Part shown: positions 7,475-16,500 of the stretch, piece after piece
Numbering within the stretch: position 1 is the first letter of the stretch
Layout of the letters: each line of letters opens with the position of its first letter
Source of the DNA: DATAWZ01 sp036266975
GTDB lineage: Bacteria; Actinomycetota; Thermoleophilia; Solirubrobacterales; Solirubrobacteraceae
DNA length: 43,612 bases
Reading direction: 5' to 3'
Assembly (NCBI GenBank): GCA_036266975.1
Contig: DATAWZ010000206.1
Location: 1 to 43,612 of the forward strand
Notes under the pieces: model-generated
What the model was told of the DNA's origin: nothing
Database searches by the model: none
Seen by the model: only the letters and a program-made list of their open reading frames with translations
Made by a program: the position numbers and the translations under genes

Positions 7475-7503
7475 TGGTGCCTCCTTGCAGGAGGTGCCAC
7501 TAG
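7471..7503 (+). terminator. Hairpin terminator overlapping the prs stop codon
   Basis: A 14-bp stem (7471-7484 with 7490-7503, two G-U pairs in RNA) closes on a 5-nt loop and includes the TAG stop itself. There is no T-tract, as is common for actinobacterial terminators. The right arm sequence caggaggtgccactag recurs exactly at 23287-23302, at the stop codon of another gene. Confidence 0.7.
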
Positions 7504-7718
7504 GTCTACGGCCCCTTCGGGGACGGCACAGGTCCAGCGGGAACCCCACCGACGGATGTCGCATAACCACTGATTGCCGCCTTCGCGGCAGGGGCATAGC
7601 CCCTGCCCAGGGCTCGATTTACCAGCCTGGGTACGCTGGCCAAGTCGGTCCCCGCGAACGCGGCGCGAGAGACGATCACGAGCTCGTCGGACGCTCGAGG
7701 CGTTTTCGCCGCGAGCCG
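7504..7718. other. Gene-free interval with a run of GC-rich hairpins
   Basis: No convincing ORF lies here. Several short perfect stems follow each other: cccc-ttcg-gggg near 7511, tgccgc/gcggca near 7575-7590 (cttc loop), caggggc/gcccctg near 7590-7606, and ccagc/gctgg near 7622-7640. The series of tetraloop-like hairpins suggests a structured RNA or an extended 3' UTR of prs. I compared it by eye with SRP, 6S and tmRNA signatures and found no match. Confidence 0.3.
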
Positions 7719-7997
7719 TCAGCGCTCGGGCGCCGGCTCGCGCGGGCCCGGCCAGACGCCGATCAGGTGGTGAAACGTGCGCGCTCCGGCTCGATCCACG
7801 GCCGCGCGAGTACCCCGTTGCGTCGCACCTTCCATCACCGCCGCCAGAACGACCCTCGACAGCGGCGCCTCGCGGTTTGACGGCGTGGGCGGCTCGCGCT
7901 CGTCGACGAGGCCCCAGAGCATCGCGAACACCCGCTTGGAGAGCATCCCGGCGATCACGCCGCAGATGATTGCCACCGGTTTGTAGAGAAGCTTCAT
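7719..7997 (-). CDS. DUF4235 family small membrane protein
   Basis: This 92-residue protein matches the actinobacterial DUF4235 pattern. It has an N-terminal MKLLYKPVAIICGVIAGML transmembrane helix, then FAMLWGLVDEREPPTPSNREA, an internal helix VVLAAVMEGATQRGTRAAVDRAGAR, and a closing TGxWPG-like GVWPG motif. The function of the family is unknown. The ATG at 7997 fits the family start, whereas the frame stays open upstream into unrelated residues. It is divergently oriented to the gene at 8116, with a perfect 16-bp palindrome between them. Confidence 0.85.
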   Translation of the reverse strand: MKLLYKPVAIICGVIAGMLSKRVFAMLWGLVDEREPPTPSNREAPLSRVVLAAVMEGATQRGTRAAVDRAGARTFHHLIGVWPGPREPAPER

Positions 7998-8060
7998 ACC
8001 GTCGGTCGATAGTGCAGACGCCGTACCACCGTTCAAGCTATGCGCGGTAGCCGTCGATCG

Positions 8061-8076
8061 GAGAGGGTACCCTCTC
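8061..8076. promoter_or_regulatory. Perfect 16-bp palindrome in a divergent intergenic region
   Basis: gagagggtaccctctc is a perfect palindrome between the start of the DUF4235 gene (7997, minus) and the gene starting at 8116. It contains TACCCT, a possible -10 hexamer for the rightward gene. It is a candidate operator; the regulator is unknown. Confidence 0.4.
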
Positions 8077-8115
8077 AAGCGAAGGCCGGGCCTCCGGCGC
8101 AGCCGGGGTCACGGC

Positions 8116-8853
8116 GTGAGCCGTACCGTGACCGAGCCGCATCCACCCCCCCAGGACCCAGCCGACGAACTACTGCGGAGGGCTCTCCTGGGCGGTCAGG
8201 GGGCCGGGACGGCGGTGGCGATGCGCGTGGACGGGCTCGCCCTGTGCGGCGCGCTGACGATCATCTTCCACGGCCGGCGCGACCTGTCGACGATCCAGAC
8301 CTACGTCGCCAATGGCGAGCGTGGCGCCGGTAGCGCGGTCGCCGCCAGCGAGCTGCTGCGCGTCCCCTGTGACTTGGACCTCGGCGACGCCGAGGACCGC
8401 GACGATGCCGAGGCGCTGTACGTCGCCCAGGCTCACGCGCTGCGCGAGGCGCTGCTCGCCGCCGACACGGTGATGGCCGTGTGGGCCGAGCCGCTCGCCG
8501 AGGCCGCCGGGTCGCCGGTCCGCCTGGACCGTTCGATCGACCTGCCGGTGAGCCTGCCCGCCCACCGGCTGATGCCGGTCGCGCTGCGCGCCCCCGAGCG
8601 TCAGCTGATGATCGCGCCGGTGTGCGCGGCGCGCACGCTCGCCGACGGGCGCCCGCCGATGGGGATCGCCTGTGCCCAGCAGGACATCGCCCACGTGTAC
8701 CCGCTGCCCGATGACCCCGAGCGCTGCCTGGAGGACTTCCTCTCGCGCGCGGCCGAGCACGCGCGCCGCCTGGGCGACCGCCTCTCCCACCAGATCGCCT
8801 CGGTCGAGCGCTTCTTCGAGATCTCCGACGACGCGCCGCCCGCGCCGGCGTAG
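8116..8853 (+). CDS. Conserved hypothetical protein, unrecognised
   Basis: The 245-residue soluble protein starts at GTG 8116. I do not recognise a family. It has no signal peptide or membrane helix. It appears as an N-terminal domain around residues 20-120, with GLALCGALTIIFHGRRDLSTIQTYV, then an acidic Ala/Asp-rich helix (DAEDRDDAEALYVAQAHALREALL). A second half has RSIDLPVSLPAHRLMPVAL and a final long amphipathic helix (RAAEHARRLGDRLSHQIASVERFF). Codon use (very GC-rich third positions) is like that of its neighbours, which supports a real gene. It is followed after 51 bp by a membrane-anchored protein on the same strand. Confidence 0.75.
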   Translation: MSRTVTEPHPPPQDPADELLRRALLGGQGAGTAVAMRVDGLALCGALTIIFHGRRDLSTIQTYVANGERGAGSAVAASELLRVPCDLDLGDAEDRDDAEALYVAQAHALREALLAADTVMAVWAEPLAEAAGSPVRLDRSIDLPVSLPAHRLMPVALRAPERQLMIAPVCAARTLADGRPPMGIACAQQDIAHVYPLPDDPERCLEDFLSRAAEHARRLGDRLSHQIASVERFFEISDDAPPAPA

Positions 8854-8904
8854 CTTCACGAGCGGCGAGCCGAGCCGGCGCGTCTGTCACATTACCCGGC
8901 TGGG

Positions 8905-9384
8905 ATGGCCCTCTCCGTGCCCCCGGCCCGTCGCCGCTCGCGCCGCCTGCGCATCATCCTGATCGCCGCGGGGGTCCTGTTCTTCCTGGTCGTCAGCGCG
9001 ATCCTCGCGCGCTGGTTCTCGACCGAGAACGCCGAGCGCGATGACATCCTCACCGTGCTGGTGGCCCAGGTCAGGGGCGACCCGGCGCGCATGGTGGCAG
9101 GGATGCCGGGCTGCGCGCAGAAGCCGACGTGCGTGGCCACCGCCCGCGCCAACGCCGCCGAGCTCAAACGGCCCGGGTCGGTGCACATCCTCAACCTCAG
9201 CTCGCCGACGGCCTACGCGCTCTCCAAGGCCTTCGGCCTGACGCGCGTGGCCTGGTCGGTGCCCGCCCGCCTGCCCGTCGTGCAGTGCGCGAGCGTGCAG
9301 CGCACCGGCAACATCATCACCGGCGAGCACGTGAAGGTCCTGACCCTCAGTCGACCAATCGGCAACACGGCCGACTGTCATTGA
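8905..9384 (+). CDS. Membrane-anchored hypothetical protein
   Basis: The 159-residue protein has a basic N-terminus (PPARRRSRRLR), one transmembrane helix (about residues 18-37, IILIAAGVLFFLVVSAILA) and an extracytoplasmic domain of about 120 residues. That domain carries three cysteine-containing segments (MPGCAQKPTC, VVQCASVQ, TADCH). Even-numbered cysteines would allow disulphides. Residues such as MVAGMPGC and RTGNIITGEHVKVLTLS do not place it in a family I know. A CACATT box ends 11 nt before ATG 8905. Its stop overlaps the start of the secreted GH2 glycosidase (TTGA), so the two may be translated together. Confidence 0.75.
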   Translation: MALSVPPARRRSRRLRIILIAAGVLFFLVVSAILARWFSTENAERDDILTVLVAQVRGDPARMVAGMPGCAQKPTCVATARANAAELKRPGSVHILNLSSPTAYALSKAFGLTRVAWSVPARLPVVQCASVQRTGNIITGEHVKVLTLSRPIGNTADCH

Positions 9385-11447
9385 GACGGCGCAACGCCAG
9401 GCCGGCCCGCGCGGCCTTCCGGGCGCGCGCCCATGCGGCGCGGCTGTTGCTGGCGGTCGCCGGCGCCGCGCTTGCGCTCGTGCTCGTGCCGGGCGCCCCC
9501 GCCCAGCTCCCGGGCCTGCCGATCACGCTGCCCGGCGCGCCGGCGGCAACGGGCCAGACCCCGACCGCCCCTGGCCCGATCTCGGCGAGCACGCCGGCGG
9601 GGATCGCCACCGTGGCGCCGCCGGTCGGCACCCCGCCGCCCGCCCCGACGGGCGCGTACACGGCGACCGCGCCGACCACCGACATCACCGACGTCAGCGG
9701 GCAGAGCAACCGCTTCCTGCTCGACGGCGCCTGGCTGTTCCGCAGCACCGGGGCGAACCTGCCCGCGCAGACCTCCACCGCGGGCTGGACGCCGGTCGAC
9801 GTCCCCTACGCGTGGAACGCGCTGGACTACTCGATGCAGAGCTACAGCGGCGAGGTCGGCTGGTACCGGCGCGACTTCCTGTTGCCCGCGCACGCGGCGG
9901 GCGTCACCTGGCTGCTGACCTTCGAGTCGGTCAACTACTCGACCGACATCTGGCTCAACGGCCACGAGATCGCCAGCCACACCGGCGAGTTCCTGCCCTT
10001 CGACGTCGAGTTGCCCGCGCGCTACCTGCACCCGGGCGCCGGCAACATGCTCGTCATGCGGGTCGACAGCCAGCACGGCGCCGCCTCGCTGCCGCCCTAC
10101 TTCATCTCGCCGACCACCGGTGACCCGGTCGGCGGCTGGTGGAACTACGCGGGCATCCTCCGCGACGTCTACCTGCGCGAGGTGCACAAGGTCGACATCG
10201 CCCAGGTGCTGGTCACGCCCGCGCTGCGCTGCGCCCGCTGCGCCGCGACCGTCCGCTACACGGTCGTCGTGCACGACTACTCCGCGCACCACGAGCGCGT
10301 GCGCCTGACCAGCCACTACGGCAGCGAGCTCGTCCCGCTGGGCACCAAGACCGTCTCGCCGGGCGCCTCGACCAGCTTCACGGGCACGGTCACGGTCGCC
10401 TCACCGCACCTGTGGTCGCCCACCTCGCCGCATCTGTACAACTTGACCGTCGACGCCTACATCGCCGGTGCGCACGTCGCCGACTACTCGCTGCAGAGCG
10501 GGATCAAGAGCATCCAGGTCGTCAGCGGCCACCTGTACCTGAACTTCAAGCCGGTCCACCTGCGCGGCGTGGGCATCCAGGAGGACTCGCTCGACAACGG
10601 GTTCGCGCTCGACGACGCCCAGCGGGCCCAGATCATCTCCGAGGCCAAGGCGCTCGGGGCGACGATCATCCGCTCGCAGTACCCGCTGGACCCCGAGCTC
10701 GAGCAGCTCGCCGACCGCAACGGGATCCTGCTGTGGTCGGAGGTCCCGGTGTTCACGGTGGCCCAGGCGGTGCTCGACACCGAGAGCTTTCGCGCCGAGG
10801 CCGAGAGCTACCTGCGCCAGGACATCCTGGACAACGGCAGCCACGCCTCGGTCGCGGTGTGGTCGATCGGCAACGAGCTGGACTCGCGACCGGACGCCGG
10901 GCAGCGGATCTACATCCGCCAGGCGGTGTCGCTGGCCCACTCGCTGGACCCCACCCACCCGGTCGGCCTGTCGATCGCCGCCTACCCGAGCGTGCTCTGC
11001 CAGGCCGCGGCCTACCGCCCGCTGCAGATCCTCGGGTTCAACGACTACTTCGGCTGGTACCCGGGCCCCAACGGTCAGATCGCCGACGAGGAGCTGCTCT
11101 CGCCCTATCTGAACGCGGTCCACGACTGCTACCGCCACCAGGCGGTGATGATCACCGAGTTCGGGGCCGAGGCCAACCGCGACGGACCGGCCGACGAGCG
11201 CGGCACCTACGCCTTCCAGTCGGCCTGGGCCCAGTACCACCTGAGCGTCTACGCGACCAAGCCGTGGCTGTCGGGCGCGATCTACTGGGCGCTCGAGGAC
11301 TTCCGCGTCTGGCCGGCGTGGAACGGCGGCAACCCGTTGCCGGACGCGCCCTTCTTCAACAAGGGACTGGTCACGATGACCGGCGTGCAGAAGCCGGCCT
11401 TCGCGGCCCTCGCGCAGGTCTTTCACGACACTCAGCAGATCGGCTGA
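9381..11447 (+). CDS. Secreted glycoside hydrolase family 2 (beta-glucuronidase/beta-galactosidase-like)
   Basis: This is a 688-residue exported enzyme. Residues 1-38 form a long Arg-rich signal peptide with a hydrophobic core (LLLAVAGAALALVLV), followed by a Pro/Thr/Ala-rich linker to about 110. Next come the GH2 sugar-binding jelly roll (WTPVDVPYAWNA, YRRDFLLP, DIWLNGHEIASHTGEFLPF), the Ig-like domain and the TIM barrel. Within the barrel LRGVGIQED, WSIGNELD (acid/base Glu499) and VMITEFGAE (nucleophile Glu593) are the catalytic signatures. The sugar specificity cannot be read from sequence. The start is uncertain: TTG 9381 overlaps the preceding stop and is the only nearby codon that keeps the basic N-region. 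The enzyme probably trims polysaccharide outside the cell and is out of place functionally among core genes. Confidence 0.87.
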   Translation: MRRRNARPARAAFRARAHAARLLLAVAGAALALVLVPGAPAQLPGLPITLPGAPAATGQTPTAPGPISASTPAGIATVAPPVGTPPPAPTGAYTATAPTTDITDVSGQSNRFLLDGAWLFRSTGANLPAQTSTAGWTPVDVPYAWNALDYSMQSYSGEVGWYRRDFLLPAHAAGVTWLLTFESVNYSTDIWLNGHEIASHTGEFLPFDVELPARYLHPGAGNMLVMRVDSQHGAASLPPYFISPTTGDPVGGWWNYAGILRDVYLREVHKVDIAQVLVTPALRCARCAATVRYTVVVHDYSAHHERVRLTSHYGSELVPLGTKTVSPGASTSFTGTVTVASPHLWSPTSPHLYNLTVDAYIAGAHVADYSLQSGIKSIQVVSGHLYLNFKPVHLRGVGIQEDSLDNGFALDDAQRAQIISEAKALGATIIRSQYPLDPELEQLADRNGILLWSEVPVFTVAQAVLDTESFRAEAESYLRQDILDNGSHASVAVWSIGNELDSRPDAGQRIYIRQAVSLAHSLDPTHPVGLSIAAYPSVLCQAAAYRPLQILGFNDYFGWYPGPNGQIADEELLSPYLNAVHDCYRHQAVMITEFGAEANRDGPADERGTYAFQSAWAQYHLSVYATKPWLSGAIYWALEDFRVWPAWNGGNPLPDAPFFNKGLVTMTGVQKPAFAALAQVFHDTQQIG

Positions 11448-11475
11448 CCGCCCCGGTCGGGGGGGCGCGCGCTGC

Positions 11476-11481
11476 TACAGT
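11476..11481 (+). promoter_or_regulatory. -10 box TACAGT for leaderless rplY
   Basis: TACAGT, preceded by TGC as an extended -10, ends 10 nt before ATG 11492. No Shine-Dalgarno sequence is present. Confidence 0.6.
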
Positions 11482-11491
11482 GCGCCGGCTG

Positions 11492-12187
11492 ATGGCCTCC
11501 ACCGCCACACGCCTGAACGTCGTCTCGCGCGCCCCAGAGGGGTCGCGTGCGGTTCGCCGTCTGCGTCGCACCGGGCGCGTCCCGGGCGTCATCTACGGCG
11601 GCGGCGAGAATCCGCTGAGCTTCGACGTCGACGAGCGCGAGCTGCGCCACGCGCTCGCCGCCCGCGGCGCCGTGCTCGACGTGAGCATCGACGGCGGCGC
11701 GCCCTCGCCGGCCGTGCTCAAGGAGACCCAGCGCCATCCGGTGCGGGGCCAGACCACCCACGTCGACCTGCTGCGCGTGCGCCTGGACAAGCCGATTCAG
11801 GCGATGGTCACGCTCGAGCTGGTCGGCGGCGAGGACGCCCCCGGCGCCAAGGAGGGCGGCGTGCTCGAGCACGTCACCCGCGAGGTGAGCATCGAGGCGC
11901 TGCCGACCGCGATCCCGGAGTCGATCCCGCTTGACGTGTCCGCGATGCAGGTCAACGACACCCTGACGCTGGCTGCGGTCGTCCCGCCCGCCGGCGTGAC
12001 GCTGCTCGACGACCCCGAGACGACCCTCGCCACGCTCACTCCGCCGCGCCTGCAGACGGAGGAGGGCGACGAGATCGAGGCCGAGACCGAGCTGGTCGGC
12101 GAGGGCGAGGGCGAGGGCGCCGAGGGCGAGGCCGATGCCTCCGCCGAGGGCGAGGCGTCCGCCGACGGCGACGACGCCAGCGACTGA
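11492..12187 (+). CDS. rplY: 50S ribosomal protein bL25 (CTC/TL5 type)
   Basis: bL25 binds 5S rRNA in the 50S subunit. The 231-residue product is the long CTC form. The N-terminal L25 domain (about residues 6-95) includes RRLRRTGRVPGVIYGGGENP and HVDLLRV. The TL5 beta domain (about 100-190) has GGVLEHVTREVSIEALPTAIPE and PLDVSAMQVNDTLTL. The acidic tail is a Glu/Gly/Ala repeat (EGEGEGAEGEADASAEGEAS), which is common in actinobacterial homologues. The gene follows the GH2 enzyme by 44 bp but has its own -10 box, and precedes pth as in mycobacteria. Confidence 0.96.
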   Translation: MASTATRLNVVSRAPEGSRAVRRLRRTGRVPGVIYGGGENPLSFDVDERELRHALAARGAVLDVSIDGGAPSPAVLKETQRHPVRGQTTHVDLLRVRLDKPIQAMVTLELVGGEDAPGAKEGGVLEHVTREVSIEALPTAIPESIPLDVSAMQVNDTLTLAAVVPPAGVTLLDDPETTLATLTPPRLQTEEGDEIEAETELVGEGEGEGAEGEADASAEGEASADGDDASD

Positions 12188-12202
12188 GCGCCGCGCACGC
12201 CG

Positions 12203-12772
12203 GTGCCCGGGGCGCCGATCGACTGGCTGATCGTCGGCCTGGGCAACCCCGGGCGCGAGTACGAGCGCACCCGTCACAACGTCGGCTTCCGCGTCGCCGA
12301 GGCGCTCATCGCGCGCTGGGAGCTGCCCCGCCCGCGCGCCCGGTTTCGCGGCCGGCTGAGCGAGGGGCGCACCGGGCCCGGCGGTCCCCGCGTGGCGGTG
12401 CTGATGCCCCAGACCTACATGAACGACGCCGGCCGCTCGGCCGGTCCGGCGCGCGGCGAGTTCGGCGTGCCGCTCGAGCGCGTGCTCGTCGTGCACGACG
12501 AGATCGACCTTCCCTTCGGCGAGATCCGCGCCCGCCTGGGCGGCGGGCTCGCCGGCCACAACGGCCTGAAGTCGCTGCGTGCGTCGTTCGGCGACGCGGG
12601 CTTCGCGCGGGTGCGCGTGGGCGTCGACCGCCCGGACTCGACCGACCCCGACATCGTCTCCGCGTGGGTGCTCGGCCGCTTCCGCGAGCCGCCCGAGGCG
12701 GTGCAGGTCCTCATCGATCGCGCGCGTGACGTCACCGAGGACGTCGTGATGGGCCGGCTGGCGCTCGCCTGA
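12203..12772 (+). CDS. pth: Peptidyl-tRNA hydrolase
   Basis: Pth cleaves peptidyl-tRNAs released from stalled ribosomes, recycling tRNA. The 189-residue protein has the signature VGLGNPGREYERTRHNVGF near residues 11-29, where His25 is the catalytic histidine. QTYMNDAGRS carries the substrate Asn, VVHDEIDLPFGEIR the catalytic Asp, and GGLAGHNGLKSL the second Asn. All expected active-site residues are present. The GTG at 12203 lies 15 bp after the rplY stop. The stop codon abuts the last codon of the convergent methyltransferase gene without a gap. Confidence 0.97.
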   Translation: MPGAPIDWLIVGLGNPGREYERTRHNVGFRVAEALIARWELPRPRARFRGRLSEGRTGPGGPRVAVLMPQTYMNDAGRSAGPARGEFGVPLERVLVVHDEIDLPFGEIRARLGGGLAGHNGLKSLRASFGDAGFARVRVGVDRPDSTDPDIVSAWVLGRFREPPEAVQVLIDRARDVTEDVVMGRLALA

Positions 12773-13393
12773 TCAGGCGCGGATCGCGCTGCCCATGATC
12801 AGCGGCTTGACGATCGGGACGAGCCCCTTCAGCTCGCCGTGCTCGACCTGGTCGACCTCCAGGCCGGCCGCCTGAATCGCCGGGAGCGTCGCGCGGTTGC
12901 AGTGGCAGCCGTGGCCGAAGCGCACCCAGAAGGGGTGCATCCTGTCCTGCCAGGCGGCCAGGCCGGGATCGTCCGAGCGCACGTGCTCGCAGAAGAGCAG
13001 CCGCCCGCCGGGCTTGAGCACGCGCCGGATCTCCGCCAGCGAGGCGGGAAGGTCGCCGACCGTGCACAGCACGAGCGTGCTGATGACCGAGTCGAAGTGC
13101 TCATCGGGGAAGGGGAGGTGCTCGGCCGGGGCCTCGACGACCTGGGCCCCGAGACCCGCCTGGGCCGCCCTGCTGCGCAGGCGGCGGGCCATCGGCTCCT
13201 CGGGCTCGGTGAGCACGAGCTCCTCCACCGTGGGGTAGTGGGCGAGGTTCAGCCCGGTACCGGCGCCCAGCTCGAGCACCCGTCCGCGGGCCTGGCCGAC
13301 GGTGGCCACCCGGCGCTCGCGCATGCCGAAGCGCTCGGGGACCGACATGATCGGGTCGTAGATCGTCGCGAAGATCCGGCCCCAGGTGCTCAC
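12773..13393 (-). CDS. Class I SAM-dependent methyltransferase (UbiE/Methyltransf_11 type)
   Basis: The 206-residue protein has a Rossmann methyltransferase fold. Motif I is RVLELGAGTGLNL (about residues 41-53), an acidic residue follows the second strand (LTEPEEPMARRL), and post-II is FDSVISTLVLCTV with RVLKPGGRLLFCEHV. The N-terminal VSTWGRIFATIYDPIM is typical of the arsenite-methyltransferase-like and phospholipid/quinone methyltransferase group. The substrate is not known. GTG 13393 is chosen because TAGAGT (13401-13406) ends 7 nt upstream, as for other leaderless genes. Longer ORFs that extend to 13624 would cross the mfd promoter. It is divergent from mfd. Confidence 0.88.
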   Translation of the reverse strand: MSTWGRIFATIYDPIMSVPERFGMRERRVATVGQARGRVLELGAGTGLNLAHYPTVEELVLTEPEEPMARRLRSRAAQAGLGAQVVEAPAEHLPFPDEHFDSVISTLVLCTVGDLPASLAEIRRVLKPGGRLLFCEHVRSDDPGLAAWQDRMHPFWVRFGHGCHCNRATLPAIQAAGLEVDQVEHGELKGLVPIVKPLIMGSAIRA

Positions 13394-13400
13394 GACGCTG

Positions 13401-13406
13401 ACTCTA
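13401..13406 (-). promoter_or_regulatory. -10 box TAGAGT for the leaderless methyltransferase
   Basis: On the minus strand TAGAGT ends 7 nt before GTG 13393. The mfd side of the same region carries TACAAT (13482-13487), a good -10, giving mfd a leader of about 55 nt. Confidence 0.55.
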
Positions 13407-13549
13407 CCCGGGACCGGCCGCGCGTGGCGCGCGAACGCCCGGACGTGGGTCTCGCACCCGGCTCGCGGCGCGCGCGCACCTACAATCCGAGGAGGCCCGT
13501 CCTCTGGCCTGGGCCCCGCCTCGCCGTCCCCTGTCCCCCCGGTCCGCTC

Positions 13550-16500
13550 ATGGCCCTGCGCTCGCTGCTCGCCCATTTCACGGAGGATCCCGGCGCCGCG
13601 CGCCTCGCGCGCGAGGGCGGTCACGCGTACGCGTCTACCTCACTGCGCCCGTACGCGATCGCCGGGCTGCTCGACGCCGACCCGCAGGGCCTGGCCAGCG
13701 GGCGCCCGGCGCTCGTGGTCGTCGGCGACGATCGTGCCGCGCGCGACCTGGCCGTCGACCTGCGCGCCTGGCTGGCCCCGCGCAAGGTCCGCTACTACCC
13801 CTCGCGCGGGGTGACCTACCAGTCGCACCTGCTGCCCCCGGCGCACCTGGTCGGGCTGCGCGTAGCCGCGCTTGACGCGCTGCTCGACGGGGGCGGCGTA
13901 GAGCCTCCCGTCGTCGTGGTGTCGGCCGTCGCGCTCAGCGAGAAGGTCCCCGACCCCGCGCTGCGCCCGCATTCGCTCACGCTGCGCCGCGGGGACCGGC
14001 TCGATCTGGAGGCGCTGCTGCGCGAGCTGGTCTCCGCCGGCTACGAGCGCGTCGACCAGGTCGAGGACCGCGGCCAGGTCGCCGTGCGCGGCGGGCTGCT
14101 CGACATCTTCCCGGCCACCGAGGAGCGCGCGGTCCGCGTCGACCTCTTCGACGACGAGATCGACACGATGCGCTGGTTCTCGACCTTCACCCAGCGTTCG
14201 CTGGGCGAAGCCGACGAGGTCGAGATCGCCCCGGCCGCCGAGCTCGCCGAGGAGCACCGCGAGGACGCCGAGCTCGCCGCGCTGATGGCCGCCGACGGCG
14301 AGGACGTCGAGGTGCCCGACATCGCCGACCTGCTGCCGGTCGACCGCTTCCGCTCGCTGCTGGAGCTGATTGGCGAACGATGGGATGGCCGTGGGGCCCG
14401 GCTCGCCGGGGGATCGGGGGAGGGCGCGGGACCCGCCGCGCCGGACCGGGTCCGGCGCGGCACCCGCGCCGGGCCGGCTTCGCCACCCACGGGCGTCGCG
14501 CTGCTCGTGGCCGCCGAGGAGGAGATCGACCCGTCGCTCAAGGAGCACTGGGAGGACGTCTGCGCGGCCTTCCACGACCGCGATGCGCACCACCTGTACG
14601 TGGCCCCCGAGCGGGTGCGGGCCGACCTGGACGAGCGCGCCGCGCTGTGGCTCTCGGGTCTGGCCGCCGACCAGCCGATCGAGCTGCGCGCGCAGACCGC
14701 CGAGATCGCCGCGCGCTCCCCGGCGGCCGCCGAGCCCGAGCTCGAGAAGCTCGTGCGCGGCAGCTACCGCACGGTCGTGGCCTGGACGAACCGCGGCGAG
14801 GGCGAACGGGCCGCCTACAACATGGCGCGCCTGCGGGCGAGCTGGATCGGCGAGGGCGACCCGCCCACGGTCGACGGCGCACTGCGGTTCGCGGTGGCCA
14901 ACCTGCGCGAGGGCTTCATCGCCCCGTCGATGCGCCTGGCCGTGATCCCCGAGCACCGCCTGGTTCGCCGCCGCCTGCACGCCGCGGCGCCCGCCGTGGG
15001 CGGGCGCGGGCGCGGCGTGCTGCGCTCGTTCACCGACCTGCGGACCGGCGACATCGTCGTGCACGAGGACCACGGGATCGCCCGCTTCGCCGGCTTTGAG
15101 ACCCGCACCGTGGCGGGGGTCACGCGCGACTATCTGTACCTGGAGTACCAGGGCGACGATCGCGTCTTCGTCCCCACCGATCAGCTCGCCAAGCTCTCGC
15201 GCTACGTCGGCGCCGGCGGCGCGCACCCGCCGCTGTCCAAGCTCGGCGGGACCCGCTGGGAGACGATGAAGGCGCGCGCGCGGCGCGCCGCGCAGGAGCT
15301 CGCCGGCGAGCTGCTCGCGCTGTACACCGAGCGCCGGCGCCGGGCCGGCCACGCCTTCCCGCCCGACGGGGACTGGCAGCGCGAGTTCGAGGCAAGGTTC
15401 CCCTACCAGGAGACCCCCGACCAGCGCGAGGCGATCGAGCTGGTCAAGCTCGACATGGAGTCCGAGCGCCCGATGGATCGGCTGATCTGCGGCGACGTGG
15501 GCTACGGCAAGACCGAGGTCGCGCTGCGCGCCGCGTTCAAGGCGGCCAGCGACGGCAAGCAGGTGATGGTCCTCGCGCCGACGACGATCCTCGCCCAGCA
15601 GCACTTCGGCACGTTCAGCGAGCGGCTGCGCGACTTCCCGATCACGGTGGACTTCGTCTCGCGCTTTCGGTCGGCGGCCGAGCAGCGCGCGGCGGTCAAG
15701 GCGTTCTCGGAGGGCAAGGTCGACATCCTCATCGGGACCCACCGGCTGCTCTCGCGCGACGTGCGCGCCAAGGAGCTGGGGCTGCTCATCCTCGACGAGG
15801 AGCAGCGCTTCGGCGTCAAGCAGAAGGAGCTGCTCCGCCAGCTCAAGCTCAAGGTCGACGTGATCGCGATGTCGGCGACGCCGATCCCGCGCACGCTGCA
15901 GATGTCACTGGCCGGACTGCGCGACATCTCGGTCATCGAGACCCCGCCCGAGGGTCGCCGGCCGGTGAAGACCTACGTCGGCGAGTACGACGAGCAGCTG
16001 GTCAAGCAGGCGATCGAGCGCGAGCACGGACGAGGCGGGCAGGCGTTCTTCCTGCACAACCGCGTCGAGTCGATCGACGAGACCGCCGAGCGGCTGCGCG
16101 CGCTGTGCCCCGGCGTGCGGTTCGTGGTCGGCCACGGGCAGATGGCCGAGACCGAGCTGGAGGACGTGATGCTCGGCTACCTGCGCGGCGAGGCCGACGT
16201 GCTGGTCTGCACCTCGATCATCGAGTCCGGGATCGACATCCCGCAGGCCAACACGCTGATCGTCGAGCATTCCGACGCCTTCGGCCTCTCCCAGCTCTAC
16301 CAGATCCGCGGCCGCGTCGGGCGCAGCCGCGAGCGCGCCTACGCCTACCTGCTCTACGACTCCGCCGCGGCGCTCAGCGCGCAGGGCGCCCAGCGACTCG
16401 CCGCCCTGTCCGATCACACCGAGCTGGGCAGTGGCTTTCGCATCGCGATGCGCGACCTGGAGCTGCGCGGCGCGGGCAACCTGCTCGGCGATGAGCAGTC

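Noticed and set aside
7504..7700. Hairpin-rich spacer as SRP RNA, 6S RNA or tmRNA
   Set aside because: The SRP loop, the 6S central bubble pattern and tmRNA tag/acceptor features were not found; it is kept only as an unclassified structured stretch.
12839..13549. An in-frame upstream extension of mfd by 237 codons
   Set aside because: It is antisense to the methyltransferase gene and has no Mfd homology; ATG 13550 gives the standard N-terminus.
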